Assembly (NCBI GenBank): GCA_963971285.1
Contig: OZ020260.1
Coordinates: 8,032,798 to 8,096,797, forward strand
DNA from: Astropecten irregularis
Lineage: Eukaryota; Echinodermata; Asteroidea; Paxillosida; Astropectinidae
Direction of reading: 5' to 3'
DNA length: 64,000 bases
Part shown: piece by piece, positions 11,062 through 21,645 of the stretch
How the letters are laid out: each line of letters starts with the position of its first letter
Position numbering within the stretch: the stretch's first letter is position 1
The notes under the pieces: generated by a model
What the model saw: the letters and a program-made list of their open reading frames with translations, nothing else
What the model was told of the DNA's origin: nothing
Databases searched by the model: none
Position numbers and translations under genes: made by a program

Positions 11062-13827
11062 ATGGCTCATTTGATCTCTGAGCTTCATCTCCGTCAACGT
11101 CTTTTGGATAGCCTGCCTGATTCGTCCCGTTCTGTCATCCAGGCGTCACTTGAGCTTGCTGCTGCCATCTACACTAAAACGCGGTTCTGCAGCCACAGGA
11201 ACTTCATCAGTACATGCCTACAACGGAAGCTGATCCCAGGTGGGTTTGAGTTGAACTTTCATGCATCTGACCTCACCCCTGGTGATAATTCTTACAAGGA
11301 CAATGTACATCGTATCCTGTCCTCCTCTTCCCGTAAAATCATGAGATGTACTCTGGATACTTACAGTGCTAAGATCCGATCTACTAATGCAAAGATCTCC
11401 AGCACCCGTCAACGACTGTATTCTGTGTCCACAGGCCAGCAAGCATATTTGATTCGTGGTATTATTCATGACCTGAATTATGAGCTTCACACTAAGTTGA
11501 GTGCAGTCAAGAATAAGAAACTTGAATCATTGTGCCCTAAACCCAGCAAGCCTACCTCAATAGAGCCACTTCTTGCTTCTAATACTGAACATTTGGTCGT
11601 CACCATTCCCCCTGATCTACATCTGACTAACGCCCAACGTTCCGTCCTCCAGCGTGGATTGAATTTTGTCCCGCTGAATGCAACCATTGATGAGTTCTCT
11701 ACACGGCAGGATATTGAACAGTTTTTTCGGCGTCTACGCCTTAAGGCTTTTTTCCATGATAAAGTCGATAGACTGTCAAGAGCTCCTCATCCTGATGATA
11801 ATCCTGCTGCCAACGCCTTCGATAGACTGGTCCCTCGTTCTTCCAGCTGGTGTCCGCCCACTGGCCTCAACAAATCTCTCGATCTCGTGATTGATAACTG
11901 CCGTGCTGACATTCGCCGTGTTGAACTTCACTCTCGCTATAACAAGCGTAACATCTCTAAGGAAGAACGCCAGGCTTTACAATCACTCAAGAACAATGAG
12001 AACTTTGTCGTCAAAAGAGCTGATAAAGGAGGCGCTACAGTTGTGTGGAGGAAAGATCTCTACCTGTTGGAAGCTCTACGTCAGCTCTCTGACACCTCAT
12101 CCTACCAACTTGTTGACCATGACCTCACCCCTACACACCATCGCATCGTCTCTGATACTATTAAGGCTTTCATTCAGACAGGTGAGCTACCTGGTAATGC
12201 TACTAAACTCATCAACACTTCTCCAAGAACTTCGGTTTTCTACATGCTTCCTAAGATTCATAAGAAGGACAATCCGGGCCGTCCCATTGTTTCAGCTTGT
12301 AATTGCCCTACTGAATTGATCTCCAAGTATCTTGACTTGGTTTTGTCACCAATGGTTTGCCAACTACCCTCCTACGTGAAGGACACCAATGATGCCCTCC
12401 ATTCTTTTGCCGACTTCACGTTCACCGGTCCATCCAACTTCCTGTTCAGTATGGACGTTAAGTCTTTGTACACGAGCATACCCCACACCGATGGCTTGAT
12501 TGCACTTCGCCATTTCCTCGACCGTCGTCCTGAGTGTTACCCACCAACCACCACCCTCCTTCGATTGGCTGAACTGGTTCTGACTCTCAACAACTTCACC
12601 TTTGATGGGAAACACTACCAGCAGACAAAAGGTGTTGCCATGGGAACTCGTATGGGTCCCTCCTATGCGTGCCTTTTTGTGGGATATCTGGAGGAGCAGC
12701 TTATGTCCAATTTCCATGGCCCTACACCGAAATTGTACAAACGCTATATTGATGACATCATTGGTGCTACATCGGGAACAAGGGAAGATGTTGAGCAATT
12801 CATTCTTTTTGCTGATAACCTCCACCCAGCAATACGTTTCACCTCTGAAATTTCCAATGTTTCCGTCACCTTCCTTGACATTGAACTGTCCGTTAATGAC
12901 AACTCACTTACCACATCTGTCCACTACAAACCTACAGACTCTCACAGCTACTTACACTACGAGTCTTCTCACCCCACTAAATGTAAGAATGCCATCCCCT
13001 ACAGCCAACTTCTGCGACTTCGTCGACTGTGCAGTGAGGAGAATTCATTCAAACAACGATGCAATCAGATGAATGGATTTTTCCACCGTCGGGGTTACCC
13101 TACATCTGTTACAGATACAGCTGTCCGCAAGATCTCCTCAGTTTCTCGTGACGTCGCCATGAATAAAGCCCCACTTAAACAGCAAGACCGCATCCCCTTG
13201 GTGCTCACTTATCATCCACTCAACTTGGCTGTTAGAGACATCGTCCTGAAACACTTCAAGACACTTCAAGAAGAACCTGATACCGGCAATATCTTCACTA
13301 AGTCCACAGCCCCACTCTGCTCCTTCAGACGGGACCGATCGATCAGTGATATCGTTGTGCGGTCAAGACTCCCCACCACTGGAAGTGCAACTATCAACCC
13401 ACCTGGTACAGTTCCCTGCCATCGCCCGAGGTGCAACACCTGCGCACATGTACACAACACTTGTCATATCAATGGTCCCCGTGGCCATTATTACATCCGT
13501 GGCCACTACACTTGTACCACCACCAATCTCATCTATTGCATCACTTGCACGCGTTGTGGTATGCTGTACATCGGTGAGACAAAGCGTCGTCTCGCCGATC
13601 GCTTCACGGAGCACCTCCGGAGTGTCCGCCTCAAGACACCTGGCCTGACGGTGGCTGAACATTTCAGCGCGCCATCGCACTCAACCAAGGACACGTGCGT
13701 CTGCGTTGTTGCCACAGCCTCTTCCGACACACAGCGCCATTCTTTGGAACAGCGGATCATCTTCCAACTTGGCACGCTCCACCCTGACGGAATGAACATC
13801 GAGTTCAACGCCTTTCCATTCCCCTGA
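11062..13827 (+). CDS. Penelope-like reverse transcriptase with GIY-YIG endonuclease
   Basis: An intact 921-residue ORF. The N-terminal ~330 residues are element-specific. The RT core has RPIVSACNCPTELISKYLD (about 410), motif A MDVKSLYTSIP (464-474), motif B GVAMGTRMGPSYACLFVGYL, and motif C YIDD (562-565), followed by FLDIEL. A Cys-rich linker, CHRPRCNTCAHVHNTC, precedes the GIY-YIG nuclease: IYCITC (from 824), LYIGET (835-840), then RRLADRFTEH and VAEHFSAPSHS. This order is typical of endonuclease-bearing Penelope elements (Poseidon/Neptune type). The role is cleavage of target DNA and copying of element RNA into it. All catalytic motifs are intact, so the element looks young and possibly autonomous. 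The ATG at 11062 is the first in frame, about 45 bp after the pseudo-LTR. Confidence 0.95.
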   Translation: MAHLISELHLRQRLLDSLPDSSRSVIQASLELAAAIYTKTRFCSHRNFISTCLQRKLIPGGFELNFHASDLTPGDNSYKDNVHRILSSSSRKIMRCTLDTYSAKIRSTNAKISSTRQRLYSVSTGQQAYLIRGIIHDLNYELHTKLSAVKNKKLESLCPKPSKPTSIEPLLASNTEHLVVTIPPDLHLTNAQRSVLQRGLNFVPLNATIDEFSTRQDIEQFFRRLRLKAFFHDKVDRLSRAPHPDDNPAANAFDRLVPRSSSWCPPTGLNKSLDLVIDNCRADIRRVELHSRYNKRNISKEERQALQSLKNNENFVVKRADKGGATVVWRKDLYLLEALRQLSDTSSYQLVDHDLTPTHHRIVSDTIKAFIQTGELPGNATKLINTSPRTSVFYMLPKIHKKDNPGRPIVSACNCPTELISKYLDLVLSPMVCQLPSYVKDTNDALHSFADFTFTGPSNFLFSMDVKSLYTSIPHTDGLIALRHFLDRRPECYPPTTTLLRLAELVLTLNNFTFDGKHYQQTKGVAMGTRMGPSYACLFVGYLEEQLMSNFHGPTPKLYKRYIDDIIGATSGTREDVEQFILFADNLHPAIRFTSEISNVSVTFLDIELSVNDNSLTTSVHYKPTDSHSYLHYESSHPTKCKNAIPYSQLLRLRRLCSEENSFKQRCNQMNGFFHRRGYPTSVTDTAVRKISSVSRDVAMNKAPLKQQDRIPLVLTYHPLNLAVRDIVLKHFKTLQEEPDTGNIFTKSTAPLCSFRRDRSISDIVVRSRLPTTGSATINPPGTVPCHRPRCNTCAHVHNTCHINGPRGHYYIRGHYTCTTTNLIYCITCTRCGMLYIGETKRRLADRFTEHLRSVRLKTPGLTVAEHFSAPSHSTKDTCVCVVATASSDTQRHSLEQRIIFQLGTLHPDGMNIEFNAFPFP

Positions 13828-14432
13828 AGAAGGTGCATCGCACCGAAAGCTTGGGTGAACTATAACTTCATTGTGCACTGTTTTAACTTTATCTTCTTTG
13901 TTATCATATGATTCCAGTGCTACGCAGCAACTTTTTCTTTTTTATAAACCATAGATATATATCTAGATGACGCAGCCGTGCATTAACAAATGGGGGTTGC
14001 ACTACGCTCACGCGCTAATAACAAGCCGCGCCGTTACGCGTTACGCGGTACGCGATGCACCAAGAAACATGATGGAACGCCGTAGCTATATTCGGTTGCT
14101 TAGATTGTTTGTCGGTAATTCCATCATTTTATTTGCCAATTTCATCATTTTATTTGCAGTTTTGTCATTCCGGTCGGCAAATCCATCATACAGTTTAACA
14201 TTCTGTCATTCTGTTCGAAAATTCCATCATTCAATTTGGCAAAATGAGTGATGGAATTACCGAAGCAAACAATCTAAAAAGATAGCTACGGCATTCCATA
14301 AAAACGGATTCGAACTAGTCCTATCGTAAATGGCGCCTAAAGACGCGGCCAAGAGCAGCCAATGCGACATCGAGTTTTTTTATATATCTATGGTCACGAT
14401 CGCCCACACGCGACGAATCACATACACTCAAC

Positions 14433-14966
14433 CATAGATAAATACAAAAAATAGATGACGCATTGCCTGCTCGTGGACGCGTCTTTCACGGCGCCATCTT
14501 TTAAAGGTACTTTAATTTTTTCGAATCCGTTTTTTATGGAACGCCGTAGCTATCTTCTTTAGATTGTTTGCTTCGGTAATTCCATCATTCAATTTACCAA
14601 ATTGTATGATGGAATTTGCGAACAGAATGACAGAATGACAAACTGAATGATGGAATTGGCGACTGGAATGACAAAACGGCAATTAAAATGATGAAATTTG
14701 CGAATTTAATGATGGAAATTACCGACAAACAATCTAAGCCACCGATTATAGCTACGGCGTTCCATCATGTTTCTGGTGCATCGCGTACCGCGTAACGCGT
14801 AACGGCCAGCACTGCGTACCGCGCGTACGCGATCGTTGTTATAAGCGCTTGGATGTTTAGGTTCATTTTTTACCTTCCTTCAATGGCCGCGTCCTGCATG
14901 CGCAGATATAGCTCCCATTGGTTTGTACACGGGTGCGTCATCTAGTTTTTTTGTTATATATCTATG
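14433..14966. mobile_element. hAT-type MITE, intact copy
   Basis: A 534-bp element from CATAGATAAATACAAAAAAT to ...TTATATATCTATG, flanked by a perfect 8-bp duplication, CACTCAAC (14425-14432 and 14967-14974). It is related to the interrupted element at 9471-14392 but lies in the opposite orientation. Shared internal blocks are 'gttacgcgttacgcggtacg', 'gatggaacgccgtagctat' and the 'ttccatcat' cluster. It has no coding capacity. Confidence 0.85.
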
Positions 14967-14974
14967 CACTCAAC

Positions 14975-15819
14975 CACATAAACACTTCTCTCTGAGTTGG
15001 ACTTTGGTTTTACAAAAGGCCAAAAATGTACCTTTACTTTCAGCCAGGGCATCGAAAGCCAGGAATATAATGGAAATATTTAACACCGCTGACCAAGAAT
15101 AAAACTCTGGTTTGTAAAAGAATCGCCTTGTACATACAAAACAAAAGTAAACTCAACGAAAAGTGTGCACTAAAGAATACAAAATTCATGCCGTTATGTC
15201 GGACAAAATGGCGGCAATTTGTCGGACCTTAAATAACGCGTTGTGATTGGCCAAATTGTTAAGGGGCGTGGCCTACTGGATCGGTGTATTGACCTTTCTG
15301 AAGAATATATGCATATTGAAACTTGCAGCTCGGGACACAATATAAAATAAATAAAATAAAATAAATTGATATTGTGTGACCATTCAAGGCCTGATGTCAA
15401 ATGTTTCGACCAGTATCAGAAAGAAACGTTGGCTAATTTCGCGTATGCAAGTCTTGTGGACATCTCGATTAATCTTGCTGTGCGCAAAGCACTCTGGGAA
15501 ACGCAGGGTTGTTAATAGGGCTGGCGCTGAGTGCATAAAACGTATGGACATGAAAATTCAACTATAAATAAGTACTCAACTTTACACCGCTGGAACAAGT
15601 GACTCAACAGTAACATTCCATGGACCGTTGTGCAACATCGTTATGTATAACAACTCAAAGCAAGGCTTTCTTTTAGGAAAAAAGACAACTTTACACTTCG
15701 CGAGCCGGCAGCTATACGAATAATTATACGCGTGTCGACGCGAGTGGTAAAACTTTTAAACCCAATGTTACCCACTGTCCTTTGCGCGCGCACGCGCAGC
15801 GCGGAAAACAGGCTATCTC
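14975..15819. other. Intergenic, nothing recognised
   Basis: Contains an AATAAAATAAA run (15343-15366), and a 'ggggcgtggcctactggatcggtgta' stretch near 15256 that is the approximate inverse of sequence at 9388-9415. That may be a decayed inverted repeat spanning the MITE cluster. No gene supported. Confidence 0.4.
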
Positions 15820-16164
15820 CATAGAGTTAAATAAAAAACTAGAGTGCGCGCTTCGTATTCAATGTGCGTGCTCTTGGCACTCTGGCACGGACGCGCAGCC
15901 GCCATTTTAGTTGGGGTGACTGAGCAACCGCAGTAGAGTCCAAAAACGGTACCCGGATGTTACTCGAAGAACTGCGCGCACTGTGCGTGACGCGACGTAT
16001 ATTTTATGCACAGTGCTGCGCGCACGAACCGGGGTAAGAATAATGTACGCACAATTTGAAACGGGACGCGCGCGTTTTCCCTTGTTTCCTTAATGCAATG
16101 GCGCTGGCCATGGTTCGAGCAACACGCGCAGAGTGCACACTCTAGTTTTTTATTTAACTCTATG
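15820..16164. mobile_element. hAT-type MITE, second family
   Basis: A 345-bp element with ~28-bp perfect TIRs beginning CATAGAGTTAAATAAAAAAC, flanked by a perfect 8-bp duplication, GCTATCTC (15812-15819 and 16165-16172). The interior is rich in GCGC and CACACTCT-like motifs and has no ORF. The outer TIR resembles the 9471 and 14433 elements (CATAGA...AAAAACTAGA), which suggests the same transposase. Confidence 0.88.
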
Positions 16165-17250
16165 GCTATCTCCGATAAGGTCCATGCGTACAAGGGGGAG
16201 GGGGTGTTGCAAACGAAAATTTTGCATAATCATTTCGCGCGAAAAGAGAGGGAAACAAACGAGAAAAAGCACCAGGATTTATTTGTTTTTTCCTTTGTTT
16301 TTTCTTATTTAATATGATAAAAAATAGTAAAATACATCTGTTAATGTATAAAAACCTGTTACACTTTAGTAATTCATTTCATTTTTTGAAAGTGACGTCC
16401 CAATAACGGTACCGGCCCGGATTATTGTGACATTATTAATGATGCTAAAGCAAGGTACCACGAGAAGTGAACAACCTAATGTGAAATGCGTATGCGTACA
16501 GGGGGGAGGGGGGGGGGTTGGGACCAAAGATATATATTATATTTATATGGTTGGGACCATTACGTACGCCTTGCGTAAAGAGGGGGAGGGGGGTCAAAAA
16601 AGTCGGCATTTCGTGCGTACGTACTTTATGGACGGCCCCTAATGCGGTCCATTTTGCCTGGCGAATTTGGCAAATCAAACAGCCAGTATAGCACCTTAAA
16701 TTAATTGCAAATTGGCATATCGAAGAATTTGGTGAACTTACGGAGTGGACAGTCAGTCCTCAGTACTGGCTACTAATGAATATTCATGACTTTGACTTCG
16801 ACAAGAATTTCACTGATTATTCCTATTTCAGCGGGGTTTCATGTTAAAATAATGACTTTTTGAAATATGAAATTCCAGGTGAAATTAAGATGTAACATTT
16901 CACTGCGCATGTATACATCTCACTGCGCATGGAACATCTCAGCTCACTGCGCATCATAGTCAAAGTTTGCAGTGCCCGTGCATGAATTCGCCCTACAAGT
17001 TCACGAACACGTACGTTTTGCTGTACTTCTAAACGAAATTGTGGACAATAAGGATATATTTCTGAGGCTTAGTAAAACAAATATCACATAGTTGACAGTC
17101 GACTGTCCACCCTCAAACCATGTGACATTTTGTATACTAACATGCGAACTCCGTCAAGAGTCGTGTTGGACAGTTTTGTTTTTTTTCGCCAATCACAAGG
17201 CCCAAAACAGGCCACTCGAGGTGATGGCTAAAACGAGGAGAAAAGGGAAC
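16165..17250. other. Intergenic, nothing recognised
   Basis: Contains G-rich runs (16501-16520, 16580-16592), TCTCACTGCGCAT repeated about three times (16900-16955), and the presumed 3' UTR of the adjacent LINE at its right end. No gene supported. Confidence 0.4.
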
Positions 17251-17260
17251 AAAGAAGAAA

Positions 17261-19713
17261 TCATGGGGTAGAAAGATAACTATTGATGTTGCACTTAAAT
17301 TGAGACACATTGTAAGTGGAAGGGAAGCAGGATGCAGGGAGTGAATTCCACAGCAAGGCGGTACGCGGGAAGAAACTGGATGAGTATCCCCGAGTATTTG
17401 ACTTGGGGACCACCACAGTGTAAGAATGTGACTGAGCAGAGAAACGTGTGGTGCGACCAAAGGTACGGTTGGGTGGAACAACCAGTGAGAGTCCATTGGA
17501 GCACCTACCAAAAAAGTATCTGTAAAAGAGGCTCAAAGAGGCTACAGAACGACGGAGAGATAGGGGTTCCAGAGTTGAAGCCAAGTCATCTCCAACTAGA
17601 TTTGAAATACGTCGTTGAATTTTATCAAGCAGGGACAGACTGCAAGCTGGAGCACCAGCCCAAATATGACAGCAGTACTCCATGACAGGACGTATTGTGG
17701 ATTTGTACAAATAGAGCAAAGCAGCTAGGGGAAGATATTGCCTGGCACGATACAAGCAGCCTACACGCTGCGAAGCCCTTTTGGCAATGCTACGAATGTA
17801 CTTATCCCGGGATAAGTTAGAGGTGAAATCAAGACCTAGCAGCCGGATGTCAGCAAGCTCCTGTAGTGGTTTTGAATTCATCTCCAAGGTAGAAAAGTGA
17901 GGAGATCTGGACCTGGACAAAGACAACAAATGAGTCTTCTTTTGATTGAATGTGACAAGCCAATCGTTACCCCGGTTAATGACATTCTCAAGGTCCTGGT
18001 TGAGAACAATACTGGCCTGTGTACATGATGGAGAAGACAGGGGACCAGGATAAGTAGTATACACTGTTGAGTTATCAGCATACATGGCTAACTGTGATGA
18101 GACAGAGTCGGGCAGATCATTAATATATAGAAGAAATAATGATGGGCCCAGAACAGAGCCCTGGGGAACACCTGCATTAATACGATGAATGGAAGAGGAA
18201 TAGCCCTCGGGCACCACAGAGAACTGACGTTCAATGAGAAAGCTAGAAATTAGATTTAACAGTTTGCCAGAGATGCCATAAGACTTCAATTTATGGATGA
18301 GCCCTCTGCGTGCCAAACATTGTCAAAGGCCTTTGATATGTCAAGGGCAACAAGCCTTGCTTCACCACGTCGATCTAAAGCTCTATTGATGTGTTCCGTT
18401 ATCAGGGATATGATGTCTGCTGTTGACCGTGAATGACGGAAGCCATACTGATGAAGGAGCTCGTGTTCTTCAAGATAATCTATGAGTTGCTGGTTAATCA
18501 GGCTTTCAAAAACCTTACTCATAATGGGAAGAAGGCTTATGGGCCGATAGTTGGAGGGGTCAGACTTCTCACCCGAGCCCTTGAAAACAGGAACAACAGA
18601 GGCCAGCTTCCAATTAGATGGAAACACTGAATGTGTTAGGCAAATATTGTACAGTTTGGAGAGGATAGAGGAAAGTTCTGGTGAACACATCTTCAGTACA
18701 ATTGCAGGGATTCGGTCAGGTCCTGAGGCTTTTGAGGTGTCAAGATGATTGATGACTTTAGCTACCATCTTAGGTGTGATGTTAATCCTAGATAAACTGC
18801 TGTCGACACGAGAAGGACAGTCGGGCAGGTTTCGGCCTTGGTCATCAAGCAGTGTGGAGTTTGCTGCAAAACGATCAGCAAAAAGGTTGATTTTATCAGA
18901 GGGAGAGGTGAGGACTTCAGGCCCATTAAAGAGAACAGGAATAGTAGACTTGCTTCTATTAAGGACGCTGTTTGCAATTCTCCAAAAATCTCTGGAGCCA
19001 AGACGTTGAGTTGAGATGGACTCCTGAACAGAATCTGCATAATGAAGTTTGGCGTTTTCCAATACCTTCTTGCAGTTGTTTCTAGCAAGGCGAAATTGAT
19101 GGAGGGTCTCCCTTGATCCATCTCTATGAAATTGATGGAAATAATGGTTTCGATGGCAGATAGCAGCAGCACATGCAGGAGTGAACCATGGCTGGGAGTG
19201 TGGTTGCACTTGGAAGGTACGGGAAGGTATAAAGAGATCCATTCCAACCTTGATCCAATCCGTCACTTCATCAGCTTCCTCAGATGGACTTAGGCAAAAT
19301 ACTGAGTTCCAAGGGACATCATCAAGGAAAGAACGAAATCCATCCCAATCAGCACTGTCGAACTGGAAAACAGTCCGATGATATGGATGTGAAGAAGTCG
19401 TTGGTTGGGCACATCTAACCTGGACCTCAATGTTGGCATGATCAGAATTTCCTATCGGGGCTAGGATTGAGGACGTACAAGCGTTAGGATTTGAGCACAG
19501 AAACAGATCAAGAAGATACCTGTTATCAGTCACACGATCAGGGATACGCGTCGGAGCTGAAATGATCTGAGTAAGGTCCTGAGACAAAGCAAAATTGAAA
19601 GCACTAACCCCGGAAGCATCTGTGCTGTGAGAGTGGACAAGCCATTCCTTGTGGTGAACATTGAAATCACCAAAAACCATGATCTCTGCAGTAGGATGAC
19701 GAGAAAGCGCCAA
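17261..19713 (-). pseudogene. 5'-truncated, frameshifted APE-type LINE
   Basis: Two overlapping frames encode one broken non-LTR retrotransposon polyprotein. The first (19713-18286) has the C-terminal part of the endonuclease (GDFNVHH, later NSDHANIEV). It continues into the RT: ASGPDRIPAIVLK, NYRPISLLPIMSKVFE and motif A ALDISKAFDNVWH. The second (18316-17261) continues with GLIHKLKSYGISGK, motif B GVPQGSVLGPSLFLL, motif C, and the thumb (RPVMEYCCHIWAGAP). The frame changes at about 18300, just after VWH. Motif C reads YADN where the family has YADD, so a catalytic Asp is lost. The endonuclease N-terminus is absent (truncated near 19715). It is dead, in the Jockey/CR1/L2 assemblage; the exact clade is not resolved. 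Confidence 0.9.
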
Positions 19714-20390
19714 GTCAGTTTTGTGCGGAAAAGTTGAGAAAAAAATTCAAGAAGATGGCGAAGCTAGAAACAGAATGCATTTGGTGATGGTGAATGCGCA
19801 CAGCACAGTGGGTGACATCCCGAGGTGTCAATGCACATACAATTATGCTGTTGGTGGATGTACATGTTAGATTTGATTAAATTTGAACGAACTGCCGATC
19901 CCATTGAATCATCAGCTCTGTGATAGATATCGCACTCTCGGAGGCCTTACTGTTATTTTTTACCCTCCAGTTCAAATAATTGACAGCTCAGTGCCTTACA
20001 CTAGATACAAATTCATATTAAAATGTAAAGCCCACTTAGTTTTGACAAAACTCAAAATTCCATGGACGTTCTTCAAGCGATTACCATCATCTCTGCGTTT
20101 CAATGCATTGTTTAGTTGTATTTTAGCATGTGTCTACTGTTTTTCAAATGATTTGTCACGCGATGAACTACTTAAAATGCACCGGCCAGTCCCACCGTCA
20201 AGCTAGCTATATCGGTGCATTTAGCTTTAGGGCCGCACGGCAGCTTTCAATGCAAGCTTTCAATGCCCTTCAGTTCCGAAGTCATTCATTTGCAGAAGAG
20301 CTTTGGGAGTTGATGATGAGATTATTCTATTCAGCAGTGTTATATGATGATCGGGTCTCTAGTCGCTAAATGTTGAGAGTAGACAAGCAT
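19714..20390. other. Intergenic, nothing recognised
   Basis: No gene, RNA or clear repeat boundary seen beyond the LINE truncation point. Confidence 0.4.
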
Positions 20391-20600
20391 GACAATACAC
20401 GGGTTTACACTTCGAAAAGTGCGCATGCGTGATAGTGCCTCGTTTCGAAGTCGCGATCAAAACCGCCGAAGTGTAAACCCGTGTATTGTCTTTGACAATG
20501 GATGGGTTTACACTTCGAAAAGCGCGCATGCGTGGAAGTGCCTCGTTTTCAAAATCTAAGATGGCCGCCAAGGTGTAAACCCGTGTATAGTGTCATTTTT
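20391..20600. repeat. Two tandem hairpin elements
   Basis: Two adjacent ~100-bp palindromes. The first (20391-20490) runs from GACAATACACGGGTTTACAC to its inverse; the second (20494-20600) has the same GGGTTTACACTTCGAAAAG arm with a diverged end. Both contain GCGCATGCGTG and GTGCCTCGTTT. These are probably copies of one tiny MITE family. Confidence 0.75.
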
Positions 20601-20808
20601 GTGACTGCCATGACATATGACATTATGGGCGAATCAAAATCACTAATTGCACCCCGTTATTGTGCATGTTGTGGCAGTTGACCACTGTTTTAAAAACGTT
20701 TTCTGTACATTTTCACTTGATTTCTTCGTACCGTAACTAAGCAAACAAAGATTATTCAGAAAGAAATGCAAAAATCGCGCATCACAAAATTTGCGCAGAT
20801 GTGAATCT

Positions 20809-20957
20809 GGGGCCGATTTCACTAACGTTTTGCGATCATCGGTAGGTCCAAATTCATCGCTAAACGGAAAATTCCTACACAAAGTAGCGATCAATTTTCC
20901 GTTTAGCGATGGATGTGGGCTTAGCGATGATCGCAAAGCGTAAGTGAAATCGGCCCC
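20809..20957. repeat. GGGGCCGATTTCAC hairpin MITE
   Basis: A 149-bp inverted repeat. The left arm begins GGGGCCGATTTCACTAACG and the right arm is its complement; inner arms carry 'gcgatcatcg' and 'cgctaaacggaaaat'. Related copies lie at 43339-43477, and more diverged ones at 36654-36801 and 32441-32591. Confidence 0.75.
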
Positions 20958-21085
20958 TGATCACATGTGATGTACGATGTATCAAAACAAATATGTGCGA
21001 AGATATTTCTGATGATCGATGTCCCTCCTGCGCCTCCATTCTTTGCCGTTTTGTGCATGACATTCATATAGTTAATTTCACGCAT

Positions 21086-21645
21086 AGTCTGGTTCCCGGA
21101 CCCAAAAACCTCCCGACTATTGTCTGTCAAATATAGGGTCAGGTATCGGCTAAATTCACTTGAGGGTCACGTGACCAAAAAAAGTAAATTTTTGACTTTT
21201 TACGGATTCATCCGAAACATTACGAACTCGTTTTCACCAGACTGTCGGCTATTTCCGACAGGTCACGCGAGGTCATGCACAGGACAAGACAAGTCATGTA
21301 TACATGTTTCACCCGTGCTACAGTTAGCCACAATATAGAGCATAGTTATTGTCCATATACAACAGAGCACTCTTCCTATATTGCACTTTTGAGGAGTTTG
21401 TTGTATGGTTTTTCCCACTCTTTGAAATCTTATTCTACCCAGATAAAATTGCATGTGCTTACAAAATTGCAAAAATGAATGCTAAAATGGAATCTCGCTA
21501 AACTCTAAAACTAGCTTCCGCGCCTGCGCAGACCTGACAGCTGTGTCATGTTCTTTTTTCAACCGTAGCTGATACCTGACCTAAGATTTTTAATAAGAGT
21601 CGTCATGGAATCTTTGGGCAGGGAACCAGACTATTTCACGCAATG
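21086..21645. repeat. Inverted-repeat element with TAGTCTGGTTCCC ends
   Basis: TAGTCTGGTTCCC near 21087 and its complement near 21631 bound a ~560-bp segment. The inner 'tagggtcaggtatcggct' at 21130 is matched in inverse by 'agctgatacctgacct' at 21568. No ORF. A likely non-autonomous DNA transposon. Confidence 0.55.

Larger units (their letters stand above)
9660..13943 (+). mobile_element. Penelope-like retroelement with inverted 5' tail and 14-bp TSD
   Basis: A composite unit flanked by a perfect 14-bp duplication, ATAAACCATAGATA (9646-9659 and 13944-13957). From left to right it holds three parts: an inverted partial copy of the 3' half (9660-10846), a direct terminal repeat (10843-11017) matching the 3' end (13750-13943), then the full ORF 11062-13827 and its 3' end. 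The inverted part meets the direct repeat at a 2-bp 'ac' overlap. Inverted tails and pseudo-LTRs are known hallmarks of Penelope elements. Because one duplication encloses everything, the whole structure appears to have arrived in one insertion. Confidence 0.9.
9471..14392. mobile_element. hAT-type MITE interrupted by a Penelope element
   Basis: The element starts CATAGATATATATAAAAACT (9471) and ends with the inverted complement, ...ATATATCTATG (14392). It is flanked by a perfect 8-bp duplication, GTCACGAT (9463-9470 and 14393-14400). The 4.3-kb Penelope composite (9660-13943) sits inside it. Without that insertion about 0.6 kb remains (9471-9659 plus 13958-14392). Its 5' ~180 bp (TIR plus the 'gttacgcgttacgcggtacgc' block) is present twice in direct order, since a second TIR-like start occurs at 13950. 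The inner part has short repeats of 'ttccatcat'. The 8-bp duplication supports a hAT-like origin; the superfamily call is inference. Confidence 0.75.

Noticed and set aside
12364-12825. Antisense open frames within the Penelope ORF
   Set aside because: Shadows of the strongly coding RT frame; no family motif.
17332-17685. Plus-strand open frame opposite the LINE
   Set aside because: Antisense shadow of the LINE thumb region.
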